Assembly: GCA_943368475.1 (NCBI GenBank)
Contig: CALRLF020000071.1
Coordinates: forward strand, 1-22,930
Direction of reading: 5' to 3'
DNA: 22,930 bases
Source of the DNA: UBA1930 sp943368475
GTDB taxonomy: Bacteria; Bacteroidota; Bacteroidia; Chitinophagales; Chitinophagaceae
Every line of letters starts with the position of its first letter. Position 1 is the stretch's first letter. This document shows positions 1 through 6,320 of this stretch, piece by piece. The notes under the pieces were generated by a model, which had not been told where the DNA came from, did not search any database, and worked only from the letters and a program-made list of their open reading frames with translations. A program made the translations under genes and the position numbers.

Positions 1-148
1 TGCTTATGGCAAATTGGTAGCTACCTTAAACAAAGTAGTACCAGGATCAGCAGTAAGAGTAGGCAGCAACTTTACATCTGGCGTTTATTTTGCAGAGATT
101 GTACAAGGCACACAACGCAAAGTGGTTAAAATGGTAAAAGGCAACTAA
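1..148 (+). CDS. C-terminal end of a secreted protein with T9SS type A sorting domain (partial)
   Basis: Only the last 48 codons are present, in the frame that starts at base 2 and ends with TAA at 146-148. The tail has the layout of a Por/type IX secretion sorting domain: a hydrophobic strand with a Val-Pro-Gly-Ser turn, then Asn-Phe-Thr-Ser-Gly-Val-Tyr-Phe-Ala-Glu, then a Gln-Arg-Lys-Val-Val-Lys-Met-Val-Lys end. In this family the tail sends the protein through the outer membrane and is then removed, often with attachment to the cell surface. The function of the missing body cannot be told. A strong hairpin terminator follows 17 nt after the stop, so this gene ends its transcript. Confidence 0.8.
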   Translation, partial: AYGKLVATLNKVVPGSAVRVGSNFTSGVYFAEIVQGTQRKVVKMVKGN

Positions 149-164
149 TATACAAGTATATAAT

Positions 165-198
165 AAAAGGCTGCTTTCGTTTACGAAAGCAGCCTTTT
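165..198. terminator. Bidirectional hairpin terminator between the T9SS-tail gene and mutL
   Basis: A perfect inverted repeat with 16-nt arms (165-180 and 183-198) and a minimal loop. The arms begin AAAAGGCTGC and end GCAGCCTTTT, so both strands have a GC-rich stem followed by a U-run. It sits between two genes whose 3' ends face each other and can serve both. Confidence 0.85.
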
Positions 199-218
199 AT
201 TTAAATATGAAAACAAAA

Positions 219-2084
219 CTATTTTCCAAACATTCTGTCTAAGTAATCTTCTTTAAATTCTAAATAAGTAGGATTACCAGTAGGTGTAACATTGGGTGTA
301 GTACAGGCAAATAATTCTTCTAACAAAACTTGCATTTCTTGTTGCGTAAGGCTTTGTCCTGCTTTAATGGCTTGTTGCCTTGTCATACAACGAACAATTT
401 TTTCTCTTTTGCTGTATTTAATATCACTGCTAAAATGTTTAAACTGTTCGAGCAATAATTCTACTGAATGTTTTTCGTTACCATGAGCTACATCGGCTGG
501 GGTTCCCTGAATTACAAAAGTGTTGGTACCAAAGGGTTCTATCTCATAGCCTAGTGCTGAAATTTCGGGTAATAAATCTTCTAACAAAACAGCATCGGGA
601 GTTGCCAATTCTAAAGTTACTGGGAATAAACTTTTTTGTGTAGCTGGTTTTTGGCTATGTGTTTGCGTTGTGTAACGTTCGTATAATACACGTTCGTGTG
701 CGTGTTGCTGATGCACCAACATAAAACCTGTATTGCTAGTAGCAATAATATAAGTATTGTGTAATTGTATGTATGGATTATTGGTTTGCAGTTGCAAGTT
801 GAGCGATGATTGCTGATTGCTAGCTGCTTCCCATTCCCCATTGATGGTTTGTGGTTTTTCAATACCTAAAGATGATTGCTGAGTTCCGTCATTGGATTTG
901 GTAAAAAAATCTTTCCAATGTCTTAACTCACTTTTTTCGTTGGGTTCAATTTTATGAGCCTGATGTTTACCTGTAAATGTTTGGTATAAATTAGAAGATA
1001 CGGTGGTTTGTTTCTTCTCATCTGTAAACGGTTTACTTATAGAATCTAATCCTTGAATTTCAGCATTTAATGTAAAATCTAGGCTAGGTGCAATGCTAAA
1101 TTGTGCCAATGCATGTTTTACAGCAGCCTGAACAAATGCGTACACAATTTTTTCATCTTCAAACTTAATTTCCTGTTTCGTAGGGTGTACATTAATATCT
1201 ACAAAAGAGGGGTCCAAATCTATAAATAACACATAACCAGGAAAGCTGTCTTTGGCAATCATGTTATCAAAAGCACTGTTCACGGCATGATTCAGGTAAG
1301 CACTTTTAATAAAACGACTGTTTACAAAAAAGTACTGATCGCCACGGGTTTTTTTTGCGGTTTCGGGTTTGCCCACAAAACCATAAATGTCCATGTAATC
1401 GGTATTTTCTTTTAAGCTCACCAATTTTGAATTATAGTTGGCTCCCAGTATTTGAACAATGCGTTGTTTAAGGTTACCAGCTTCTAAATGAAAAACTTGT
1501 TGTCCGTTGCTAGTAAGTGAAAAAAACACTTCAGGAAAAGCCATTGCCACACGTATAAACTCATCGATAATGTGCCTCATTTCGGCAGCATTGCTTTTTA
1601 AAAAATTTCTCCGAGCAGGAACATTGAAGAACAAATTCTTCATGTTTATTGTAGTACCAAAGGGTGCAGCACAGGGTTCTTGTTTTACAACACTGCTATT
1701 TTCAATTTCAATAAAAGTACCCAGTTCATCTTCTGCTCTTCTAGTTTTTAATTCAACTTGGGCAACAGCAGCAATACTGGCCAATGCTTCTCCACGAAAG
1801 CCCATGGTTTTAATGCTGAATAAATCTTCTATTTTTTGAATTTTACTAGTTGCATGACGTTCAAAAGCCATTCTAGCATCGGTATCACTCATGCCTTTGC
1901 CATTATCAACCACAGAAATTAATGCTTTGCCCGAATCGGACACAATCAGCTTTATTTCTGTAGCACCTGCATCAACTGCATTTTCGAGCAATTCCTTTAC
2001 AGCACTGCTTGGCCGCTGAATTACTTCTCCAGCAGCAATTTGATTGGCTATGTTGTCAGGTAATAAATGAATAATATCAGTCAC
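219..2084 (-). CDS. mutL: DNA mismatch repair protein MutL
   Basis: MutL couples mismatch recognition by MutS to strand removal. The protein has 621 residues, normal for the family. The GHKL ATPase motifs are intact: the N-terminal Asn-Gln-Ile-Ala-Ala-Gly-Glu; E31 and N35 in the Lys-Glu-Leu-Leu-Glu-Asn helix; DNGKGM at 60-65; and GFRGEAL at 95-101. A weakly conserved linker (about 330-430) leads to the C-terminal dimerisation domain. There the endonuclease motifs are altered: the expected DQHAxxE reads HQQHAHE (458-464), the ACR-type motif is lost before QAIKAG, and the CPHGRP position reads TPTGNP (600-605). Nicking activity is therefore doubtful. The start is GTG at 2084, preceded by AGAG; no better ATG lies near it. 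The gene stands alone, with a terminator downstream at 165-198 and a lipoprotein gene diverging upstream. Confidence 0.97.
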   Translation of the reverse strand: MTDIIHLLPDNIANQIAAGEVIQRPSSAVKELLENAVDAGATEIKLIVSDSGKALISVVDNGKGMSDTDARMAFERHATSKIQKIEDLFSIKTMGFRGEALASIAAVAQVELKTRRAEDELGTFIEIENSSVVKQEPCAAPFGTTINMKNLFFNVPARRNFLKSNAAEMRHIIDEFIRVAMAFPEVFFSLTSNGQQVFHLEAGNLKQRIVQILGANYNSKLVSLKENTDYMDIYGFVGKPETAKKTRGDQYFFVNSRFIKSAYLNHAVNSAFDNMIAKDSFPGYVLFIDLDPSFVDINVHPTKQEIKFEDEKIVYAFVQAAVKHALAQFSIAPSLDFTLNAEIQGLDSISKPFTDEKKQTTVSSNLYQTFTGKHQAHKIEPNEKSELRHWKDFFTKSNDGTQQSSLGIEKPQTINGEWEAASNQQSSLNLQLQTNNPYIQLHNTYIIATSNTGFMLVHQQHAHERVLYERYTTQTHSQKPATQKSLFPVTLELATPDAVLLEDLLPEISALGYEIEPFGTNTFVIQGTPADVAHGNEKHSVELLLEQFKHFSSDIKYSKREKIVRCMTRQQAIKAGQSLTQQEMQVLLEELFACTTPNVTPTGNPTYLEFKEDYLDRMFGK

Positions 2085-2170
2085 CTCTATTTCGTTTTTA
2101 GAAAGGCTGTAAAAATAACAGTATCTCAGTTATAACAATCTTTTTAAACCAACCTTACGTAAGTAAACCT

Positions 2171-2773
2171 ATGAAAAATCAAATTATAGTATTACTGGTT
2201 ACGGCTTTAGTATTGGGTTCTTGCCAAAAATCGGTAGAAATTACTACAAAAGAAAGTGTTATTGCTCCTTTAGAGCCAGTTAGTAAAACTGTTTTATACA
2301 CTATTAAACAGGGTCAGCAATTTTGCGATAAAAATAGCTACACACCAGTTAGTATAACAGAATTAAAATTTAAAGTGAAGTTTGATAGTTCGGCTATTTA
2401 CAATACAATAAATCCGTACAATCAAGGCGATATAAATAAGTTGTATGGCTTCTCAGATAATAATGCACAACACCATCAATTTAGTGCAAGGTTTGGATGG
2501 CGTTGGTTTAATAATTCGTTAGAAATTTTTGCCTATATCTATAACAATGGCGTTGTTGCCTATCAAAAAGTTGGCGATGCAATAATTGGTACAACGGCAG
2601 AATATAGTATTAAAGTAAACAGCGAAACCTACCAGTTTACATTAGGTAATAACATAGTAACCATGCCAAGAGCAAGCACTACAACAACAGGTTTGGGCTA
2701 TAAGCTATTTCCTTATTTTGGAGGAGATGAATTGGCTCCACATGATGTTCGAATTTTGATTGAGGAGCTATAA
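2171..2773 (+). CDS. Putative outer-membrane-directed lipoprotein, family not recognised
   Basis: A 200-residue protein with a lipoprotein signal: a short basic start, a hydrophobic stretch, and the lipobox Leu-Gly-Ser-Cys with Cys at position 18. The mature part is rich in alternating hydrophobic/polar strands and aromatic residues (Gly-Trp-Arg-Trp-Phe near 109-113, Pro-Tyr-Phe-Gly-Gly near 181-185, then Ala-Pro-His-Asp). This suggests a beta-sandwich, possibly concanavalin-like, which is inference only. The gene diverges from mutL across 86 nt. Its stop is 2 nt from the stop of comB on the other strand, and no terminator separates them. It is probably a single-gene unit with an envelope role, but I cannot assign a function. 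Confidence 0.75.
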   Translation: MKNQIIVLLVTALVLGSCQKSVEITTKESVIAPLEPVSKTVLYTIKQGQQFCDKNSYTPVSITELKFKVKFDSSAIYNTINPYNQGDINKLYGFSDNNAQHHQFSARFGWRWFNNSLEIFAYIYNNGVVAYQKVGDAIIGTTAEYSIKVNSETYQFTLGNNIVTMPRASTTTTGLGYKLFPYFGGDELAPHDVRILIEEL

Positions 2774-2775
2774 AA

Positions 2776-3498
2776 TTAACCTGCAATCAGACTTCCGTCT
2801 TTATACAATGGTAAAATATTAGCAACATTTGGTGTAACACAATATTCTAAATCTTTTTCTAATCCAAATTTGCTTAATCTATGCCAATGGGTGGTTAAAC
2901 GTGCAAAGCCAAACATATCGTTTTTATGATGCTGGTACATTTGCTCGGCCATTAAACTGCTATCGCAGTGTATGGTAAATGCATCTTTTACTTTTTCGAT
3001 AACCGCACCTGCAAATAAGGTATCTTCTAAGTTAAAACGATCTTTCCAAGCACTGCATCCTAAGAATACATTTTTATTTTGTTGGAGTAAAAAATTACAA
3101 ACAGCATCTAAGTTGGGAAATGAGCCAGTAACCACTTCACTTGCTCCATTTTTTAAAGCCATGTGTAATAGTTTAGTTCCATTGGTGGTGGTTAATACCA
3201 ATGTTTTGCCTTCAATAAAACTTCTTGGATATTCGGCTGGGCTGTTGCCATATTGTAAACCTTCAATTACTTTTCCATCTCTTTCTCCTGCTGTAATACT
3301 GTTGGGTGTTGCGTTTCCTATGGCTATACATTTATCGACTGCATCTACAGGAATAATTTTATTGGCTCCATTGTATAAAGCTGTTGCAATGGTAGACGTA
3401 GCCCTAAATACATCTATAATTACCACAACGCTGTTATTGATATCGTAGATGTCTAATAATTTGGGAGAAATAACGGTGTGTAAACTTGGCTTACTCAT
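2776..3498 (-). CDS. comB: 2-phosphosulfolactate phosphatase (ComB family)
   Basis: ComB removes phosphate from 2-phosphosulfolactate to give sulfolactate, a Mg-dependent step known from coenzyme M synthesis and from bacterial sulfolactate formation. The 240-residue protein carries the family motifs: IIDVFRATST (27-36), GERDG (71-75), TTNGT (104-108), and a long conserved block from CSAWKDRFNLED into TLFAGA (148-165). It has no signal peptide, so it should be cytoplasmic. Start ATG at 3498. No other sulfolactate or coenzyme M gene lies nearby, so its substrate here is inferred from the family alone. Related proteins are sometimes only distantly similar in activity. Confidence 0.9.
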   Translation of the reverse strand: MSKPSLHTVISPKLLDIYDINNSVVVIIDVFRATSTIATALYNGANKIIPVDAVDKCIAIGNATPNSITAGERDGKVIEGLQYGNSPAEYPRSFIEGKTLVLTTTNGTKLLHMALKNGASEVVTGSFPNLDAVCNFLLQQNKNVFLGCSAWKDRFNLEDTLFAGAVIEKVKDAFTIHCDSSLMAEQMYQHHKNDMFGFARLTTHWHRLSKFGLEKDLEYCVTPNVANILPLYKDGSLIAG

Positions 3499-3623
3499 GC
3501 TGCGAATATAGAAAATTTGTTAAAAGATGAAAGGCAAAAGGATAAAGGTAGAAGGGGTAAGGTGAATGGTTTAGTTAGCTAGGAATAGAGTAATCAACTT
3601 TTATCAGTTGATTGTAGTAACTA
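3499..3623. other. Intergenic stretch with purine-rich tract and weak hairpin
   Basis: The 125 nt upstream of comB and downstream of the RlpA-like gene hold a purine-rich run (about 3520-3570) and a 7-bp inverted repeat (3592-3598 with 3607-3613, loop 8 nt). The hairpin lies just after the RlpA-like stop but has no U-run on the minus strand, so it is at best a weak terminator. I could not place a promoter with confidence. Confidence 0.3.
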
Positions 3624-3986
3624 TTATTTCTTCTTTTTCTTATAACTAATCTTTACTTTGGCAACACCTGCTTGGATAATGCCAATTTCTTTTGCTGCTA
3701 CTTTACTTAAATCAATAATTCTGCCAGCCACAAATGGCCCTCTGTCGTTAATACGAACAGTTACTGTTTTACCATTGCTAACATTGGTAACTTTTACTTT
3801 TGTACCAAAAGGTAATTTTTTATGAGCAGCAGTATATTCATTGGGTCTGTATCTTTCACCATTGGCGGTTTTACTGCCACTTAAATTATCTGAATAAAAG
3901 GAAGCTTTACCTGTTTTGGTTACGTAACTGCCACAAGAGCAAAGTATTGTTGCTATGATTGTAAGAAGACAAATCGATAATTTCAT
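3624..3986 (-). CDS. RlpA-like double-psi beta-barrel lipoprotein (septal ring lytic transglycosylase family)
   Basis: RlpA proteins act on peptidoglycan, and some cleave glycan strands lacking stem peptides. The 120-residue protein has a lipoprotein signal with a likely lipobox Leu-Cys-Ser-Cys (Cys18), then one RlpA barrel: GKASFY near 26, GSKTANGERY near 37-46, TAAHKKLPFGT (52-62), VRINDRGPF (77-85) and GRIIDLS (88-94). H55 and D81 match the conserved polar residues of the active groove. It lacks the SPOR domain of longer RlpA proteins and ends in five lysines. It should be membrane-anchored and facing the periplasm. It is transcribed alone: the gcvT terminator lies upstream and comB lies downstream on the same strand after 125 nt. 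Confidence 0.9.
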   Translation of the reverse strand: MKLSICLLTIIATILCSCGSYVTKTGKASFYSDNLSGSKTANGERYRPNEYTAAHKKLPFGTKVKVTNVSNGKTVTVRINDRGPFVAGRIIDLSKVAAKEIGIIQAGVAKVKISYKKKKK

Positions 3987-4084
3987 GTTATAAAAATATT
4001 GTCTGCATTTTAAACGGCAACAACATTGTTTTTAACAAATATGTTTTTTGTGTTGAAAAGAAATTGTCTAAAACTTCTATGCAC

Positions 4085-4113
4085 AAAAAATCCTGCAATT
4101 TGCAGGATTTTTT
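4085..4113 (-). terminator. Hairpin terminator downstream of gcvT
   Basis: Inverted repeat with 13-nt arms (4085-4097 and 4101-4113) around a 3-nt loop. The stem core is TCCTGCA/TGCAGGA, flanked by A-run and T-run, so RNA from either strand ends in U's. It lies 14 nt past the gcvT stop. Confidence 0.85.
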
Positions 4114-4127
4114 TAGAGATCAAATGC

Positions 4128-5201
4128 TTAAACAAATGGAGCTTTAGCCACTTTTGCCTTTACCAAATTATTTCTAATTTCTATAAAAATTTCACTATCA
4201 ATTGCAGCATGTTCAATAGCTACATAACCTAAGCCAACTGCTTTACCTAAACTTGGTGCTTGTGTGCCACTTGTTACTTTACCAATGGTATTGCCAGCAA
4301 CATCTTTAATTAAATAATCATGACGTGGAATACCACGTTCAATCATTTCAAAACCTACTAATTTTCTTTTAATGCCTTCGGTTTTTTGTTGTTCAATAAT
4401 TGCTCTAGCCGTAAAATTTTTAGTGAATTTTGTAATCCAGCCTAAGCCACCTTCTAAAGGAGAAGTTGTATCATCAATATCATTGCCATATAAGCAATAG
4501 CCCATTTCTAAACGTAAAGTATCTCTTGCTGCTAGTCCAATTGGTTTAATGCCCAATTCCATCATTTTATTCCACATTAAATCGGCTGCACCATTTTCGT
4601 CTCTAAAATATATTTCTACACCACCAGCACCCGTATAACCAGTAGCACTAACTACTACATTTTCTACCCCAGCAAAACAGCCTTTGGTAAATGTGTAGTA
4701 TTTTAAATTCATAATATCCATATCGGTTAATGGTTGCAATAATTTAGTTGCATTAGGGCCTTGAATAGCTAACAAACAAGTTTTATCGCTAATGTTGTGC
4801 ATCTCAACATTTTGGGTATTGAATTTAGAAACCCAGTTCCAATCTTTCTCAATATTACTTGCATTTACAACAAGCATGTAAACATTATTTTCTTCAATAC
4901 AATACACAATTAAATCATCTACAATACCACCTTGTTCGTTTGGAAAGCAACTGTACTGGGCTTTTCCTGGAGTTAATTTACTAGCGTCGTTGGTAGTAAC
5001 ACGTTGAATTAAATCTAAGGCATGTTCTCCTTTTAAAATAAATTCGCCCATGTGGCTTACATCAAAAATGCCTACGTTGTTTCTTACGGCTGCATGCTCA
5101 TCATTAATTCCTGTGTAAGAAATAGGCATATTGTAGCCAGCAAACTCAGCCATTTTAGCTCCTAGTTCAATATGTTTTTGTGTAAATGGAGTATTCTTCA
5201 T
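4128..5201 (-). CDS. gcvT: Aminomethyltransferase, glycine cleavage system T protein
   Basis: The T protein takes the aminomethyl group from lipoylated H protein and, with tetrahydrofolate, releases ammonia and methylene-THF. With the chosen start it has 357 residues, normal for GcvT. Family features: an N-terminal Phe-Ala-Gly-Tyr-Asn-Met-Pro-Ile segment, an Asp-Val-Ser-His-Met-Gly-Glu block, Gln-Gly-Gly-Ile-Val-Asp-Asp, Gly-Tyr-Thr-Gly-Ala-Gly-Gly-Val-Glu, and a Gly-Leu-Ala-Ala-Arg-Asp-Thr-Leu-Arg-Leu-Glu motif. The frame is open to a TTG at 5210, but the ATG at 5199-5201 gives the usual N-terminus and a good promoter fit. The other glycine cleavage genes (H, P) are not nearby, which is common in Bacteroidota. 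A promoter upstream and a terminator downstream make it a single-gene unit. Confidence 0.96.
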   Translation of the reverse strand: MKNTPFTQKHIELGAKMAEFAGYNMPISYTGINDEHAAVRNNVGIFDVSHMGEFILKGEHALDLIQRVTTNDASKLTPGKAQYSCFPNEQGGIVDDLIVYCIEENNVYMLVVNASNIEKDWNWVSKFNTQNVEMHNISDKTCLLAIQGPNATKLLQPLTDMDIMNLKYYTFTKGCFAGVENVVVSATGYTGAGGVEIYFRDENGAADLMWNKMMELGIKPIGLAARDTLRLEMGYCLYGNDIDDTTSPLEGGLGWITKFTKNFTARAIIEQQKTEGIKRKLVGFEMIERGIPRHDYLIKDVAGNTIGKVTSGTQAPSLGKAVGLGYVAIEHAAIDSEIFIEIRNNLVKAKVAKAPFV

Positions 5202-5227
5202 TGCAAACAATTTGTTTTAGTGTATTA

Positions 5228-5257
5228 CAAAAGTAAGGTTGCTTAATGGCTATAAAA
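5228..5257 (-). promoter_or_regulatory. Probable Bacteroidota-type promoter of gcvT
   Basis: On the minus strand, TACTTTTG (5228-5235) matches the -7 element TAnnTTTG exactly. A T-run at 5254-5257, 18 nt upstream, stands where the -33 TTTG is expected. The start would lie about 20-25 nt before the ATG at 5201. Confidence 0.5.
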
Positions 5258-5307
5258 AAATAATAAAAAGTATCTTTTGTAATTTATATACTAACAAGCG
5301 GCACAAA

Positions 5308-5340
5308 AAAAGCAACAGTTTTTAAATTGCTGTTGCTTTT
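5308..5340 (-). terminator. Hairpin terminator of the small lipoprotein gene
   Basis: Inverted repeat with 11-nt arms (5308-5318 and 5330-5340; core GCAACAG/CTGTTGC) around an 11-nt loop. A-run and T-run flanks give a U-run on the minus strand. It lies 20 nt past the stop of the gene ending at 5361. Confidence 0.75.
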
Positions 5341-5360
5341 AATAGAGTGGTATGGTTAGT

Positions 5361-5750
5361 TTAATTGCTTTGTATTTGCTGCTTTATATCATCGCACAAA
5401 TCTTTTATTTGATTGTATGAAGCTTCACTATTTTCATATTTATTAAACTCTACTTTTATTTTTCCTGGAGCAGTTTGTAAATAAAATTTTGTGTCGTTGT
5501 TTAATACAATCGTTTCATTGATGTAGTTATTATCTAAAGAAATATCGGAATACTGCATTAAACTTTTATTTAAACATTGTTTAATTTGTTCGGACTTTCT
5601 TTGATTGAATCTTGCTTTAAACTGATAGTATTTATTATTGTCTTTGGTAGTAATGCTTATGCTATTACGATTGTTGTTGCAACCACATAAAATAAATGCT
5701 ATTAATGAGGCCAAAACAAGTGGCAGAATTAAAATGTTTTGCTTGTTCAC
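5361..5750 (-). CDS. Small putative lipoprotein of unknown function
   Basis: A 129-residue protein with a hydrophobic signal and a lipobox Leu-Cys-Gly-Cys near residues 21-24, followed by an Asn-rich linker. The rest is short, polar and Lys/Asn/Gln-rich with two Cys. I recognise no domain. The start is GTG at 5750, since no in-frame ATG lies near the signal. The gene follows the 144-residue secreted protein after 35 nt on the same strand and is closed by the hairpin at 5308-5340, so the two probably share a transcript. The low complexity makes the reading less certain, but signal, length and terminator support a real gene. Confidence 0.7.
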   Translation of the reverse strand: MNKQNILILPLVLASLIAFILCGCNNNRNSISITTKDNNKYYQFKARFNQRKSEQIKQCLNKSLMQYSDISLDNNYINETIVLNNDTKFYLQTAPGKIKVEFNKYENSEASYNQIKDLCDDIKQQIQSN

Positions 5751-5785
5751 TTGGTATTTTTATAAATGCATTAATGATTACATTC

Positions 5786-6220
5786 TTATGGGCGAACAAA
5801 CAGAATGGTATCTTTTCTTTCGCCCATTAAAATTTTAAAGCGGTCTTTGGTGAGTTCTAGGATAACATCTTTTCTTTCACTACCATCTGGTCTTACTACA
5901 ATATGTGTTTTCTTGTCGTCACTCAATTTCCACTTTGCTTCTTGTGTTCCTTGTGGCGATTGTAATTCTAACTTGTTGTCAGCTTGGTAATTCCATACTA
6001 AGTTTGGCATTATTTGCATTAAAGCTTCAGTATTTTCTTCCATTTGTGCCGCTTGTTCAGGGCTTTTTATACGGGCCATTTCTATTTGATACGTTATAAA
6101 GGTTTTAATAGAAGTATCGTCTAAACGCCAGTTGCCAAGTATATCTTTTTCAGGTTCTGCAATGCCAGTAAAAGAAACAGCTGCAATAAAAATGCTGCAT
6201 AGTAAAATTATTTTTTTCAT
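5786..6220 (-). CDS. Secreted lipocalin-like protein of unknown function
   Basis: A 144-residue protein with a Sec-type signal (basic start, hydrophobic core, likely cleavage near Ala-Ala-Val-Ser-Phe-Thr-Gly-Ile-Ala). The mature part starts Lys-Asp-Ile-Leu-Gly-Asn-Trp-Arg-Leu-Asp, the Gly-x-Trp opening common in small lipocalin-like barrels. Later strands such as Lys-Leu-Glu-Leu-Gln-Ser, Ala-Lys-Trp-Lys-Leu-Ser and Arg-Phe-Lys-Ile-Leu fit a beta-barrel. It probably resides in the periplasm; a ligand cannot be named. It is the first gene of a likely two-gene unit with the small lipoprotein downstream. The fold name is inference from pattern only. Confidence 0.75.
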   Translation of the reverse strand: MKKIILLCSIFIAAVSFTGIAEPEKDILGNWRLDDTSIKTFITYQIEMARIKSPEQAAQMEENTEALMQIMPNLVWNYQADNKLELQSPQGTQEAKWKLSDDKKTHIVVRPDGSERKDVILELTKDRFKILMGERKDTILFVRP

Positions 6221-6265
6221 AATGTTTTATTTTTGATGAGTTGTGAATATACAAATTAAGAAGGG

Positions 6266-6299
6266 AAGAACCCCACACCGAGAACAATACGGGGTTCTT
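6266..6299 (-). terminator. GC-rich hairpin after the PspC gene, possible terminator
   Basis: Nine-nt arms AAGAACCCC (6266-6274) and GGGGTTCTT (6291-6299) enclose a 16-nt loop, just downstream of the PspC-protein stop at 6321. No clear U-run follows on the minus strand, so it may be a weak terminator or an RNA-stabilising hairpin. Confidence 0.45.
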
Positions 6300-6320
6300 T
6301 GCTCCCAACTTCAACCTTTG

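Noticed and set aside
1507..1839. 110-codon plus-strand ORF inside mutL
   Set aside because: Antisense to the MutL ATPase domain, with no signs of being a gene.
2972..3448. 158-codon plus-strand ORF inside comB
   Set aside because: Antisense to strongly conserved ComB motifs; no homology-like pattern of its own.
5202..5210. TTG start three codons before the gcvT ATG
   Set aside because: The ATG at 5201 matches the family N-terminus; the extra three codons add nothing.
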